Below the pieces are notes generated by a model. It saw nothing but the letters and a program-made list of their open reading frames with translations, made no database searches and was not told where the DNA came from. The position numbers were made by a program, and so were the translations under genes. A stretch of DNA of 64,000 bases from CAIZGX01 sp044354975 (GTDB lineage Bacteria; Bacteroidota; Bacteroidia; Flavobacteriales_D; Sanyastnellaceae), in contig JBIKZA010000001.1 of NCBI GenBank assembly GCA_044354975.1, forward strand, positions 1-64,000. Direction: 5' to 3'. Shown here one piece after another: positions 44,845 through 53,560 of this stretch (positions are counted from its first letter, which is position 1; each line of letters begins with the position of its first letter).

Positions 44845-46758
44845 ATGAAACCATTCTGCGAAGATTTATTTGGGTACAAGCGCATTAAAACGAGCTCAGT
44901 AACCATTGGTGAATTAACCATGGGCGGCGACGCGCCCATTCGTGTGCAGTCAATGACCACGGCCGACACCATGAATACCGAAGCAACCGTTGCCGAGAGT
45001 ATTCGCATGATTGAAGCCGGTTGTGAGTTGGTGCGTATTACAGCTCCAAGTAAAAACGAGGCTGAAAATCTTCGCAACATTCGCGAAGAACTTCAAAAAG
45101 CGGGTTTTAACATTCCGCTGGTTGCCGACATTCACTTCACTCCGAACGCCGCAGAGATTGCAGCGCGCATTGTAGAGAAGGTTCGTGTGAACCCGGGGAA
45201 CTACGCAGATAAAAAGAAGTTTGAGGAAATTGTTTACACAGATGAATCTTACGCTGCTGAATTGAAACGCATTCGCGACCGATTCATTCCACTTGTGGAA
45301 ATTTGCAAAGAACACGGAACAGCGATGCGCATTGGAACGAACCACGGTTCGCTTTCAGATCGCATTCTTAGTCGCTATGGTGACACCCCTGAAGGCATGG
45401 TGGAATCTGCCATGGAGTTCATCCGCATTTGTCTCGATTGCAATTACAAGAATTTGGTTATTTCCATGAAAGCGTCTAATCCGCAAGTGATGGTGCAAGC
45501 CTATCGTTTGTTGGTTCAAACACTTTTGGAAGCGGGCGAAGTTTTTCCATTGCACTTAGGAGTAACAGAGGCGGGCGATGGAGAAGATGGAAGAATTAAA
45601 TCTGCTATTGGAATTGGCACTTTGTTGGAAGACGGCATTGGCGATACCGTTCGTGTTTCATTGACCGAAGCGCCGGAAGCAGAAATGCCTGTAGCGAAAT
45701 TACTGGTCGATCGTTACGCGAATAGAACTCTGGGATTACATATTCCGGCGGAAGAAATTCCAATTGATTTTTTCTCTTATTCAAGAAGATACACACACGA
45801 AGTTTTAAATATTGGGGGAAAGAATGTCCCGCGTGTATTTGCAGATTATTCGAACCGCGAGTCGATTACTGCGGCTTCACTATTCGCAGTGGGATATGCC
45901 TATTCAATAGATATGGACAAGTGGAATTTGTCTGATTCGGCTTGTGATTATTTGTTTGTTGGAAAGAACACGGTAAATTTTGAAATTCCCGGAACCCTTG
46001 GTGTTGTCATGGAACACGCAACATGGCTTCAACATAAAAATAGAGACCGTCATTATCCAGTTTTATTTGCAAGCGAATACATCCAACCGAATGAACGTTC
46101 GGGTGAGTTGAATTTTGTTGAAGTAGAATTGGAAAATTTAACAGAAGAATTTTTATCTGTGTTGAAGGCAGATTCAACGGTTGTGTTGTTGTTGAAGTCT
46201 TCGCATGAGTATGTTGTGCAGCATAGAAGAACAGCTATTTTCAAATTGATGAATCACGGAGTGAATTGTCCCGTAGTTCTTTCTTCCACCTACAACATCG
46301 AAGAAGAAGCATACACACTTTATTCTTCAACCGACGTAGGAGCCTTGTTGCTAGATGGATTAGGCGATGGAGTTCTTATTTCAAGCAGTCAATCTTCTTT
46401 GGCGAAATCGAATGCGATTGCATTTGGAATTCTTCAAGCAACGCGCACGCGTATTTCAAGAACTGAATATATTTCTTGTCCAAGTTGCGGAAGAACATTG
46501 TTCGACCTTCAAGAAACCACGGCGAAAATTCGTTCGCGCACTTCGCATTTGAAGGGCGTGAAGATTGGAATTATGGGATGTATTGTGAACGGTCCGGGAG
46601 AAATGGCAGATGCCGATTACGGTTATGTTGGAACAGGTGTAGGAAAGATTACACTTTACAAAGAAAAGAATGTGGTGAAGAAGAACATTGACGAAGCGGA
46701 AGCTGTCGATGAGCTTATTTCACTCATCAAGGAATATGGCGATTGGGTGGAACCCTGA
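44845..46758 (+). CDS. ispG: 4-hydroxy-3-methylbut-2-enyl diphosphate synthase, long form
   Basis: A 637-residue enzyme of the non-mevalonate isoprenoid pathway. The TIM-barrel domain (about 1-290) starts with SSVTIGELTMGGDAPIRVQSMTTADT. A large central insert (about 290-530) follows, and the Fe-S domain has ISCPSCGRTLFDLQ and MGCIVNGPGE, holding the three cluster cysteines. The inserted domain between barrel and cluster domain is normal for Bacteroidota and plastids and explains why it is longer than the roughly 370-residue E. coli protein. A micro-hairpin array begins 10 nt after the stop. Confidence 0.95.
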   Translation: MKPFCEDLFGYKRIKTSSVTIGELTMGGDAPIRVQSMTTADTMNTEATVAESIRMIEAGCELVRITAPSKNEAENLRNIREELQKAGFNIPLVADIHFTPNAAEIAARIVEKVRVNPGNYADKKKFEEIVYTDESYAAELKRIRDRFIPLVEICKEHGTAMRIGTNHGSLSDRILSRYGDTPEGMVESAMEFIRICLDCNYKNLVISMKASNPQVMVQAYRLLVQTLLEAGEVFPLHLGVTEAGDGEDGRIKSAIGIGTLLEDGIGDTVRVSLTEAPEAEMPVAKLLVDRYANRTLGLHIPAEEIPIDFFSYSRRYTHEVLNIGGKNVPRVFADYSNRESITAASLFAVGYAYSIDMDKWNLSDSACDYLFVGKNTVNFEIPGTLGVVMEHATWLQHKNRDRHYPVLFASEYIQPNERSGELNFVEVELENLTEEFLSVLKADSTVVLLLKSSHEYVVQHRRTAIFKLMNHGVNCPVVLSSTYNIEEEAYTLYSSTDVGALLLDGLGDGVLISSSQSSLAKSNAIAFGILQATRTRISRTEYISCPSCGRTLFDLQETTAKIRSRTSHLKGVKIGIMGCIVNGPGEMADADYGYVGTGVGKITLYKEKNVVKKNIDEAEAVDELISLIKEYGDWVEP

Positions 46759-46768
46759 CGCAGAGCGT

Positions 46769-46916
46769 AGATGCTTTGCAAGATTCCGTTGGAAAGATGT
46801 TGCACAAGATTCCGTTGGAAAGATGTTGCACAAGATTCCGGAGGAAAGATACTTCGCAAAAATTACCTTTTGAAAAATCTTGCATAGCATCTTGTGAAAC
46901 ATCTTACGAAGTATCT
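46769..46916. repeat. Head-to-head micro-hairpin arrays between ispG and purK (linker AAGAT)
   Basis: The left part, sense for ispG: AAGAT alternates with GC-TTT-GC, TCC-GTT-GGA, GT-TGC-AC, TCC-GTT-GGA, GT-TGC-AC and TCC-GGA-GGA. A short A/T-rich centre holds CTTTTGAAAAATCTT (46867-46881). The right part reads on the minus strand from the purK stop codon: AGAT, AC-TTC-GT, AAGAT, GT-TTC-AC, AAGAT, GC-TAT-GC, AAGAT. The two opposed halves can also pair with each other. Confidence 0.85.
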
Positions 46917-48057
46917 AGGATACAACCCTTACTTCTTTCAAGAATCGTCTGGCAATATCCTTCGCGTCTTCTAGATTCGTGTTGCACACCGTAATGTGTC
47001 CCATTTTACGGAAGGGTTTGGTGTCTTCCTTTCCATATAAATGAATATAAGCACCTTCGGTGTGAAGGACGTCTTCTATGTTTTCGTAGCGCGCTTTTCC
47101 TTCAAATCCTTTTTCACCCAAGAGGTTAATCATAACAGCTGGAGTGCGAAGTCCTGTGCTGCCTAACGGCATGTTCAAGATCGCACGAAGATGCATACCG
47201 TATTGCGAAACGAAGCATGCTTCAATGGTGTGGTGGCCGCTGTTGTGCGGACGAGGAGCGATTTCATTCACCAATAAATTTCCATCTTCGGTGAGGAATA
47301 ATTCAATGGCTAATAAACCCACGTGTTCGAGTTTGTTGGCAATCTCGGTTGCGATTTTTTTCGCGTTGATTTCTATTTCAACGTTCACGTTGGCAGGAGA
47401 GAAAATGAATTCTACTAAGTTGGCTTCCGGATTGAATTCCATTTCCACCAAAGGAAAAGTAGCCAGTTCTCCGCTTTCATTTCGAGCAACAATAACAGCC
47501 AGTTCTTTTACGAATGGAACGAATTCTTCCAATACGCTGGGCGCATTGAAGGCCGATTTGAATTCCGCTACCGTGCGAAGTGGAGTTACTCCTTTGCCGT
47601 CGTATCCGCCTTTGCGAAGCTTCTGCATGAACGATCCCTCATCTTTAAACAACATCGCATCTTCTGTATTAGCGATCAGGTGGAAAGGAGCCGTCGGAAT
47701 GTTGTTCGCTGTGTAAAATTGTTTTTGAAGACCTTTGTCTTGAATGATGCGAAGGGCTTGTGGTGTTGGGAAAACTTTCTTTCCAAGTCTTTCCAATTCT
47801 TCGAGAGCTTCAATGTTCACGTGTTCAATTTCAATGGTCAGAACATCAACTGTTTTTCCGAAATCGAGTACGGTTTGATAGTCGTTAAAATTTCCAACAA
47901 CGAAATTATTCGCAAGGTCAGCGCAAGGTGCATTTGAAGAAGGGTCTAAAACAGAGATATGAATATTGAAGTTAACGGCTTCTTGAATAAGCATTCTTCC
48001 TAATTGTCCACCACCTAAAATTCCGAGTTTAGTGGTTAGGTCTATCGTGTGATTCAT
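46915..48057 (-). CDS. purK: 5-(carboxyamino)imidazole ribonucleotide synthase
   Basis: A 380-residue ATP-grasp enzyme that carboxylates aminoimidazole ribonucleotide in purine synthesis. The N-terminal LGILGGGQLGRMLIQEAVNF is diagnostic. ATP-grasp signatures include LRKGGYDGKGVTPL and LVNEIAPRPHNSGHHTIEA. A perfect -7 box (48062-48069) ends 4 nt before its ATG. purE is not adjacent. Its TAG stop codon forms the edge of the micro-hairpin array. Confidence 0.95.
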   Translation of the reverse strand: MNHTIDLTTKLGILGGGQLGRMLIQEAVNFNIHISVLDPSSNAPCADLANNFVVGNFNDYQTVLDFGKTVDVLTIEIEHVNIEALEELERLGKKVFPTPQALRIIQDKGLQKQFYTANNIPTAPFHLIANTEDAMLFKDEGSFMQKLRKGGYDGKGVTPLRTVAEFKSAFNAPSVLEEFVPFVKELAVIVARNESGELATFPLVEMEFNPEANLVEFIFSPANVNVEIEINAKKIATEIANKLEHVGLLAIELFLTEDGNLLVNEIAPRPHNSGHHTIEACFVSQYGMHLRAILNMPLGSTGLRTPAVMINLLGEKGFEGKARYENIEDVLHTEGAYIHLYGKEDTKPFRKMGHITVCNTNLEDAKDIARRFLKEVRVVS

Positions 48058-48061
48058 TTTT

Positions 48062-48069
48062 CAAAGATA
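48062..48069 (-). promoter_or_regulatory. -7 promoter box TATCTTTG for purK
   Basis: Perfect TAnnTTTG element on the minus strand, ending 4 nt before the ATG at 48057. Confidence 0.7.
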
Positions 48070-48128
48070 GAATTTCTTTCGCGGATATAGATTTACATGT
48101 GTAAATTGCCGCTCATATAAACTTCAAC

Positions 48129-49199
48129 ATGAAAAAAATTCTATTTTTTGTTTTAGCCTTAAGTGCTAGTCTAACACAAGCTCAATCGTTAACCGGCATT
48201 GAAGGAGTTGAATACGACCCGACTAATCAGATCTTTTTAGTGGGAAATGGAAACAACGTTGTGCGCATGCACAGCGATGCTATTCCACAGGGCACATTGG
48301 GCGCGGCTAAATCGAACTACGGCATGGAAGTCATGAACGGGGTTTTATTTTCTATTGTTGGAAGCGCAGTGAAGGGTTACGATGTGACCACTGGCGCGCA
48401 GGTTATGACCATTACTCTCTCAGGTACTACATTTTTAAACGGAATGGCAAGTAACGGTACCGACAAATTGTGGGTGTCTGACTTTTCGGCGAAGAAAATT
48501 CACGAAGTGAATGTTGCAAATCTTGCTGCTCCTTCAAGTTCAATTGTTGTTGCGAATACAACCAGCACTCCAAACGGATTAACCTACGACGCGGCAAACA
48601 ACAGATTGGTTATGGTGAGTTGGGGCGCTAACGCCTCCATTAAAGCGATAGATCTTGCAACGTATACGCTATCTGTTATCACGACAACTAACCTCGGCAA
48701 TTGCGACGGAGTTGATCACGATTCATACGGTAATTATTACGTGAGTTCTTGGTCTCCGAATGCGATTACGAAGTTCTCTAACGACTTTACTACAACGTCT
48801 ACAGTGACTGTTGCAGGCGGAGTTTCAAGCGCGGCAGACATTTGTTATGCGGAAGAAATTGACACGCTTGCAATTCCATGTACAGGCAACAACGTGGTGA
48901 AATTTGTAGGATTCAATCCATCGTTTGTTGTTGAAGGAAATACTTCTGAATTTCAAGCCTACGGATATCCAACGGAAGTAAAAGACATGTATACCGTTGG
49001 CTTCGATTTGCCACAAGCTATAGATGTAAATGTTCGTGTGTTCGATGTGAACGGAAGATTGGTGAATGAGGTTATTCATCAAACTTTTCCACAAGGAAAT
49101 CATCAGCTGGTTATTACAGAACTCCCTTCCGAAAGCGGAATCTACTTCGTTCAAGTTTGGGCAGGAACGCATCTTTCAGTGGTTTCATTCATTCGCTAA
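48129..49199 (+). CDS. Secreted beta-propeller-like protein with T9SS sorting domain
   Basis: A 356-residue protein with a signal peptide (1-19, ending LTQAQ). The body (about 20-275) shows repeated strands of the NHL/SMP-30 propeller type (EGVEYDPTNQIFLVGNGN, NGLTYDAANNRLVMVSWG, DGVDHDSYGNYYVSSW). The C-terminal about 75 residues (VNVRVFDVNGRLVNEVIHQTF, PSESGIYFVQVWAG) are a type A T9SS sorting domain. Export to the surface is expected; the ligand is unknown. Its stop overlaps the ATG of the next gene by one base. Confidence 0.78.
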   Translation: MKKILFFVLALSASLTQAQSLTGIEGVEYDPTNQIFLVGNGNNVVRMHSDAIPQGTLGAAKSNYGMEVMNGVLFSIVGSAVKGYDVTTGAQVMTITLSGTTFLNGMASNGTDKLWVSDFSAKKIHEVNVANLAAPSSSIVVANTTSTPNGLTYDAANNRLVMVSWGANASIKAIDLATYTLSVITTTNLGNCDGVDHDSYGNYYVSSWSPNAITKFSNDFTTTSTVTVAGGVSSAADICYAEEIDTLAIPCTGNNVVKFVGFNPSFVVEGNTSEFQAYGYPTEVKDMYTVGFDLPQAIDVNVRVFDVNGRLVNEVIHQTFPQGNHQLVITELPSESGIYFVQVWAGTHLSVVSFIR

Positions 49200-49777
49200 T
49201 GAGAGTCTTTCTTTTCTGTAGTTTTTTGTTGTTCGGGTTGAATGGCATTGCCCAGCCCGACGACTACGTGAATGCGCTTCCTTCGAATGATAGTCAGAAG
49301 GAAAATATGAATGATCTCACGAACAGAGAGCGCACAGTTGTTGGTGGGTCATTGGGCCTTGGATTAAGCTCTTCGAATGGATCAGGTATGTTCTATGGGG
49401 CCTTAACACCACTTGTTGGATATAGAGTTACGGAGAGACTTTCTGCAGGAGTTGGATTCAATTACACCTATTACAAAACACGTCTTTACGAAGAGCAGAT
49501 ATACGCTGGCATTGCTTGGGCACGATTTGGATTGTTCAATGGCTTATTTGCTTGCGCAGAGATTAATCAAGTGAACGCACCTACTTATTCCTTTGGAGGA
49601 ATGCAAAGAGAAACCTTTCCTCTGGTATTGGCCGGAGGTGGAATATCGCAGGGGATAGGACACGGATTAGGTACGTACTTTCAGATTATGTACGACTTTA
49701 CAGAAGAAGAGCGGTCGCCTTACGGACCGCTCGTCATTCGTGGAGGAATACTTATTCCGTTAGGTCCAAGGAAATAA
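49199..49777 (+). CDS. Putative outer-membrane protein of unknown function
   Basis: A 192-residue protein from the ATG at 49199, which overlaps the upstream stop (TAATG); the frame is open further upstream, but only inside that gene. A signal peptide (1-19, ending GIAQ) is followed by alternating strands such as LSAGVGFNYTYYKTRLYEEQIYAGI, suggesting a small beta-barrel. No named family recognised. Coupled to the T9SS propeller protein gene. Confidence 0.65.
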   Translation: MRVFLFCSFLLFGLNGIAQPDDYVNALPSNDSQKENMNDLTNRERTVVGGSLGLGLSSSNGSGMFYGALTPLVGYRVTERLSAGVGFNYTYYKTRLYEEQIYAGIAWARFGLFNGLFACAEINQVNAPTYSFGGMQRETFPLVLAGGGISQGIGHGLGTYFQIMYDFTEEERSPYGPLVIRGGILIPLGPRK

Positions 49778-49778
49778 A

Positions 49779-50843
49779 TTACATTCCCAATTTCACAGCA
49801 ATTTCTTTTGGAATTGCATCTTTGTGAACAATCATGCAAACCGTTTTGTAACGGAAGTAAGGAACTGAAATGTATTGAAATCCGCCATTGGCAAGACCTT
49901 CAGTACCCCATGAGTTTTTCACTAAGTAGTAGGCATTTCCTTTTTCGTCTTTGCCAGTTCCTGTAATGTGCATGAGGTGATCGTCTGTTGTTTCGAAACT
50001 ATCAAACGCTTCTTGTCTTTTAGTTTGATCAATCTTAGGTTCGTTTTGAAACGATTCAACAAAAGCGAATCCCTTTCTCGCATCAAATGTTTTTTCACTA
50101 ACGTCTGCGTCCCAAGCAACAGTGAATCCTTTGCTTAAAGCGAAATCTGCAACACGTTGAAATTCGTCGAGCGGAAGGTTGTAATACGCTCTCTTCGCCC
50201 AGTTGTCTGGAACTTCCAATACGAAAGAAGAATAAAAAGGATGGTGTGAAAATGAAGTCAGGCACACATATTCTTTCGCATTGATCTTCATAGCGTCGCG
50301 AAAAGAAGCGGGCGTATATGAGGCCCCATTGTATTTGAATTCCGCTGGAACGACTCCTATCTCGCCATCTAACATGTTATTTACATTTTCTTGGTATCCA
50401 CCGGTTGGAGATTGCACAGCGTCATTAACTACGGCTAAAAGTTTTTCGTCTAAAGCCGAATGATCATATTCCTTACTTCCATTCACAAATCCTGAATACG
50501 CTTCTTCGGGAACAATGCCATATTCTTCAATGATTGCAATAACGTCATGACTCAATCCGCCTGGACCGAATTGTTGTTTGCCTTGAAAACGCACGTAGCT
50601 CTCTGCTTTTTTCGGATACGTCATTCTCACGTTGTACATTTCAGAAAGATCAACAGCCTTATTTCCTTTGCGAATCAATTCAGATTCTATGAAGGAAGTG
50701 GTAGCGAAGCTCCAGCAAGTACTGGTCTGACATTGGTTTTCAACGCTACCGTGCGCATTGTCTTTCACCACGGTGAATTGTTGAGCTGAAGCAGCCAAAG
50801 AGCCTGCTATTACTACGAAAGAAAAAAGAATTGATTTTTTCAC
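49779..50843 (-). CDS. Exported C1-like (bleomycin hydrolase-type) cysteine peptidase
   Basis: About 354 residues from GTG at 50843, which gives the signal peptide MKKSILFSFVVIAGSLAASAQ; an ATG 12 codons upstream is less likely. The catalytic cysteine is Cys43 in NQCQTSTCWSFATTSFIESE. The histidine is in DDHLMHITGTG and the asparagine in LVKNSWGTEG. These and LSEMYNVRMTY follow the bleomycin hydrolase/aminopeptidase C pattern. Unlike the cytoplasmic family members it carries an export signal, so it probably works on peptides in the periplasm or outside. Confidence 0.85.
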   Translation of the reverse strand: MKKSILFSFVVIAGSLAASAQQFTVVKDNAHGSVENQCQTSTCWSFATTSFIESELIRKGNKAVDLSEMYNVRMTYPKKAESYVRFQGKQQFGPGGLSHDVIAIIEEYGIVPEEAYSGFVNGSKEYDHSALDEKLLAVVNDAVQSPTGGYQENVNNMLDGEIGVVPAEFKYNGASYTPASFRDAMKINAKEYVCLTSFSHHPFYSSFVLEVPDNWAKRAYYNLPLDEFQRVADFALSKGFTVAWDADVSEKTFDARKGFAFVESFQNEPKIDQTKRQEAFDSFETTDDHLMHITGTGKDEKGNAYYLVKNSWGTEGLANGGFQYISVPYFRYKTVCMIVHKDAIPKEIAVKLGM

Positions 50844-50899
50844 GACAAATAATTTTTGGAAAGTTAAGGAGATTGTCATCTTTGTAAAAACAAAAACGC

Positions 50900-51868
50900 A
50901 TGAAAAATATTGCAGTGGTTTGTGGGGGGTATAGTGGCGAGTCAGTTGTTTCTATGCGCAGCGCGAAGATGGTGATGGAGAATATTGATCGTTCGAAGTT
51001 CGAGCCCACGCAGATTGTGATTGAAGAAAAGCGTTGGTATGCGTTGGTGAACGAAACGGAAGTTGCAGTTGATCGCAATGATTTTTCAATAGTTGTAGAT
51101 GGAACGAAAACCACGTTCGACGGGGTGTTCATGATTGTTCATGGTACACCAGGAGAGAATGGATTGCTGCAAGGATATTTCGATACGATTGGAATAAAAT
51201 ACACGACAGGCGATGTCTTGAACATGGCGTTAACGTTCAATAAGAAAGCGACTACACGTACATTAGGTGCTATGGGTTATCGCGTTGCGCGTTCAATTGT
51301 TATTCGCAAGGAAGAAGAAATTACAGCAGCGGAAGTGGTTGCGAAAGTGGGTTTGCCTTGTTTCGTCAAACCGAATTGTGGTGGAAGCTCCATTGGCACT
51401 TCGCGCGTGAATGAAGAGGGCGGAATTATGGAGGCTATTTCTCGCGCAAGAAATGAAGACGAAGACATTATTGTGGAAGAATTTATATCTGGAAGGGAAG
51501 TCACTTGTGGCGTTATTGTTATGAATGGAAAGCCAACGGCCTTGCCTGTTACAGAGATTGTAAGCGAGACGGAGTTTTTCGATTATCAAGCGAAGTACGA
51601 AGGGAAGAGCAAGGAGATTACTCCCGCTCCAATTAGTGAATTTCACTACGCGCGTGTTCAGGAATTGTCTGCTCGTATTTACACCGATTTAAATTGTGGC
51701 GGAATGATCCGCGTAGACTTCTTGTTACCCGACGAAGAACCTTCTGTAATTGAAGTGAACACCGTACCTGGTTTCAGCGCAGCCTCTATTATTCCTCAGC
51801 AAGCCGCGGTTATTGGAATGAGTAAGATGGAGTTGATATCAACCGTACTGGCTTCAATCACTTTGTGA
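50900..51868 (+). CDS. ddl: D-alanine--D-alanine ligase
   Basis: A 322-residue ATP-grasp ligase that makes the D-Ala-D-Ala end of peptidoglycan precursors. Motifs: VVCGGYSGESVVSMRSA, IVHGTPGENGLLQGYFDTIGIKYTTGD, FVKPNCGGSSIGTSRV, MIRVDFLLPDEEPSVIEVNTVPGFS. A near-perfect -7 box (CATCTTTG) lies shortly upstream. The last three codons and the stop already form the first hairpin of the array that follows. Confidence 0.95.
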   Translation: MKNIAVVCGGYSGESVVSMRSAKMVMENIDRSKFEPTQIVIEEKRWYALVNETEVAVDRNDFSIVVDGTKTTFDGVFMIVHGTPGENGLLQGYFDTIGIKYTTGDVLNMALTFNKKATTRTLGAMGYRVARSIVIRKEEEITAAEVVAKVGLPCFVKPNCGGSSIGTSRVNEEGGIMEAISRARNEDEDIIVEEFISGREVTCGVIVMNGKPTALPVTEIVSETEFFDYQAKYEGKSKEITPAPISEFHYARVQELSARIYTDLNCGGMIRVDFLLPDEEPSVIEVNTVPGFSAASIIPQQAAVIGMSKMELISTVLASITL

Positions 51869-52008
51869 TCAATCATCTTCGATGATCAATCTGACTTGGT
51901 CAGATCAATCACTGCGTGATCAATTGCTCTGCAATCAATCCTACGGAGTAATCGGAACGATTGATCGCAACGCGATTGATTCGAAGAATTGATCTGACGA
52001 AGTCAGAT
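51859..52008. repeat. Head-to-head micro-hairpin arrays between ddl and glyS (linker ATCAAT)
   Basis: From the ddl end: CAC-TTT-GTG (overlapping the stop codon), CATC-TTC-GATG, CTGAC-TTG-GTCAG, CAC-TGC-GTG, TGC-TCT-GCA and CC-TAC-GG, separated by ATCAAT. From the glyS stop on the minus strand: CTGAC-TTC-GTCAG, TC-TTC-GA and CGC-GTT-GCG with the same ATCAAT linker. The whole is an imperfect large inverted repeat that fills the gap. Confidence 0.85.
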
Positions 52009-53538
52009 TCAGAAGTACTGATTCAACGCCACAACCTTCCTAACCGCTTCATGCAAGTCTGCAATTGGAATACGCTCCTGTTGCATGCTGTCTCTGTGAC
52101 GAATGGTAACGCAGTTGTCTTCCAAGGTTTCGTTGTCTACCGTTACACAAATAGGAGTTCCAATGGCGTCTTGTCTTCTGTATCTGCGACCAATGGCGTC
52201 TTTGTCGTCGTATTGCAAGTTGAAGTCTAACTTCAATAGATCTACAATTTCTTTTGCTTTTTCAGGAAGCCCGTCTTTCTTCACCAATGGCAATACCGCC
52301 ACTTTCACAGGTGCCAAGGCCGCTGGAATGCGAAGAACCGTGCGCTCACTTCCATCTTCCAACTTCTCTTCCACAAATGAACTCGACAAAACAGCCAAGA
52401 ACATGCGGTCTAATCCGATAGAGGTTTCAATGACATACGGAACAAAACTCTCGTTCGTTTCCGGATCGAAATAACGCAATTTCTTCCCACTGAATTCTTC
52501 GTGTTTTTTCAAATCGAAATCAGTACGAGAATGTATTCCTTCCAACTCTTTGAATCCCATTGGGAAGTTGAACTCAATGTCGCAAGCCGCATTGGCGTAG
52601 TGCGCCAGCTTCAAGTGGTCGTGGAACTTGTAATTTCCTTCACCCAACCCTAGAGCATTGTGCCATTTAATACGCTCGTTCTTCCAGTAGTTGTACCACT
52701 CCATTTCAGTACCCGGCTTCACAAAATATTGCATTTCCATTTGTTCGAATTCACGCATGCGGAAAATAAACTGACGTGCAATAATTTCATTGCGAAATGC
52801 TTTTCCAATTTGTGCAATTCCGAATGGAAGTTTCATTCTTCCCGTCTTTTGAACGTTCAAGAAATTCACGAAAATTCCTTGCGCTGTTTCCGGACGTAAA
52901 TAAATAATTCCAGCTTCGCCGCTAACTGCACCGAGTTCTGTTTTGAACATGAGGTTAAACTGACGAACATCTGTCCAGTTGCGCGATCCAGTCTCTGGAT
53001 CTGCAATTTCACAGTCTTCAATCAATTGCTTCAATCCTTCTAAATCACTCGCTTCCAACGCCACTTTCATGCGCGTTTTCACAGCATCTATTTTCTCTTG
53101 TGCACGAAGTACATTCGGATTCGTTGCACGGAATTGCTCTTCGTCGAATGCATCGCCAAAACGACTTTTCGCTTTCTCTATTTCTTTGGTGATTTTCGCT
53201 TCGCTTTTCGCCATGTAGTCTTCCAACAACACGTCTGCACGGTAGCGTTTCTTACTGTCTTTGTTGTCAATCAACGGATCGTTGAAAGCATCTACGTGTC
53301 CGCTTGCTTTCCATGTGGTCGGATGCATGAAGATCGAAGCATCAATTCCCACAATGTTCTGGTGCATGCGCGTCATAGCGGTCCACCAGTAGTTCTTGAT
53401 GTTGTTTTTCATTTCAACACCCAACTGACCGTAGTCGTAGGCAGCCGAAAGGCCATCGTAAATTTCAGAGGAAGGAAATACAAATCCGTATTCCTTTGCG
53501 TGCGAGATTACCGCTTTTAATTTGTCTTCTTGTGCCAT
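52009..53538 (-). CDS. glyS: Glycine--tRNA ligase
   Basis: A 509-residue class II synthetase of the alpha2 type. Start MAQEDKLKAVISHAKEYGFVFPSSEIYDGLSAAYDYGQLG, motif 2 region FRNEIIARQFIFRMREFEQMEMQYFV and motif 3 VIETSIGLDRMFLAVL; the C-terminal anticodon-binding domain starts near PAALAPVKVAVLPL. I chose the ATG at 53538 because a perfect -7 box lies 8 nt before it; the frame continues upstream to 53631 without any family similarity. I use the symbol glyS for the single-chain enzyme. Confidence 0.95.
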   Translation of the reverse strand: MAQEDKLKAVISHAKEYGFVFPSSEIYDGLSAAYDYGQLGVEMKNNIKNYWWTAMTRMHQNIVGIDASIFMHPTTWKASGHVDAFNDPLIDNKDSKKRYRADVLLEDYMAKSEAKITKEIEKAKSRFGDAFDEEQFRATNPNVLRAQEKIDAVKTRMKVALEASDLEGLKQLIEDCEIADPETGSRNWTDVRQFNLMFKTELGAVSGEAGIIYLRPETAQGIFVNFLNVQKTGRMKLPFGIAQIGKAFRNEIIARQFIFRMREFEQMEMQYFVKPGTEMEWYNYWKNERIKWHNALGLGEGNYKFHDHLKLAHYANAACDIEFNFPMGFKELEGIHSRTDFDLKKHEEFSGKKLRYFDPETNESFVPYVIETSIGLDRMFLAVLSSSFVEEKLEDGSERTVLRIPAALAPVKVAVLPLVKKDGLPEKAKEIVDLLKLDFNLQYDDKDAIGRRYRRQDAIGTPICVTVDNETLEDNCVTIRHRDSMQQERIPIADLHEAVRKVVALNQYF

Positions 53539-53546
53539 AACGGCTG

Positions 53547-53554
53547 CAAAGATA
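53547..53554 (-). promoter_or_regulatory. -7 promoter box TATCTTTG for glyS
   Basis: Perfect TAnnTTTG element on the minus strand, 8 nt before the ATG at 53538, lying just inside the space after purQ. Confidence 0.65.
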
Positions 53555-53560
53555 GGACTA

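Noticed and set aside
47144..47716. 190-codon open frame on the plus strand
   Set aside because: Antisense to purK, whose ATP-grasp motifs are clear; no promoter box or family similarity.
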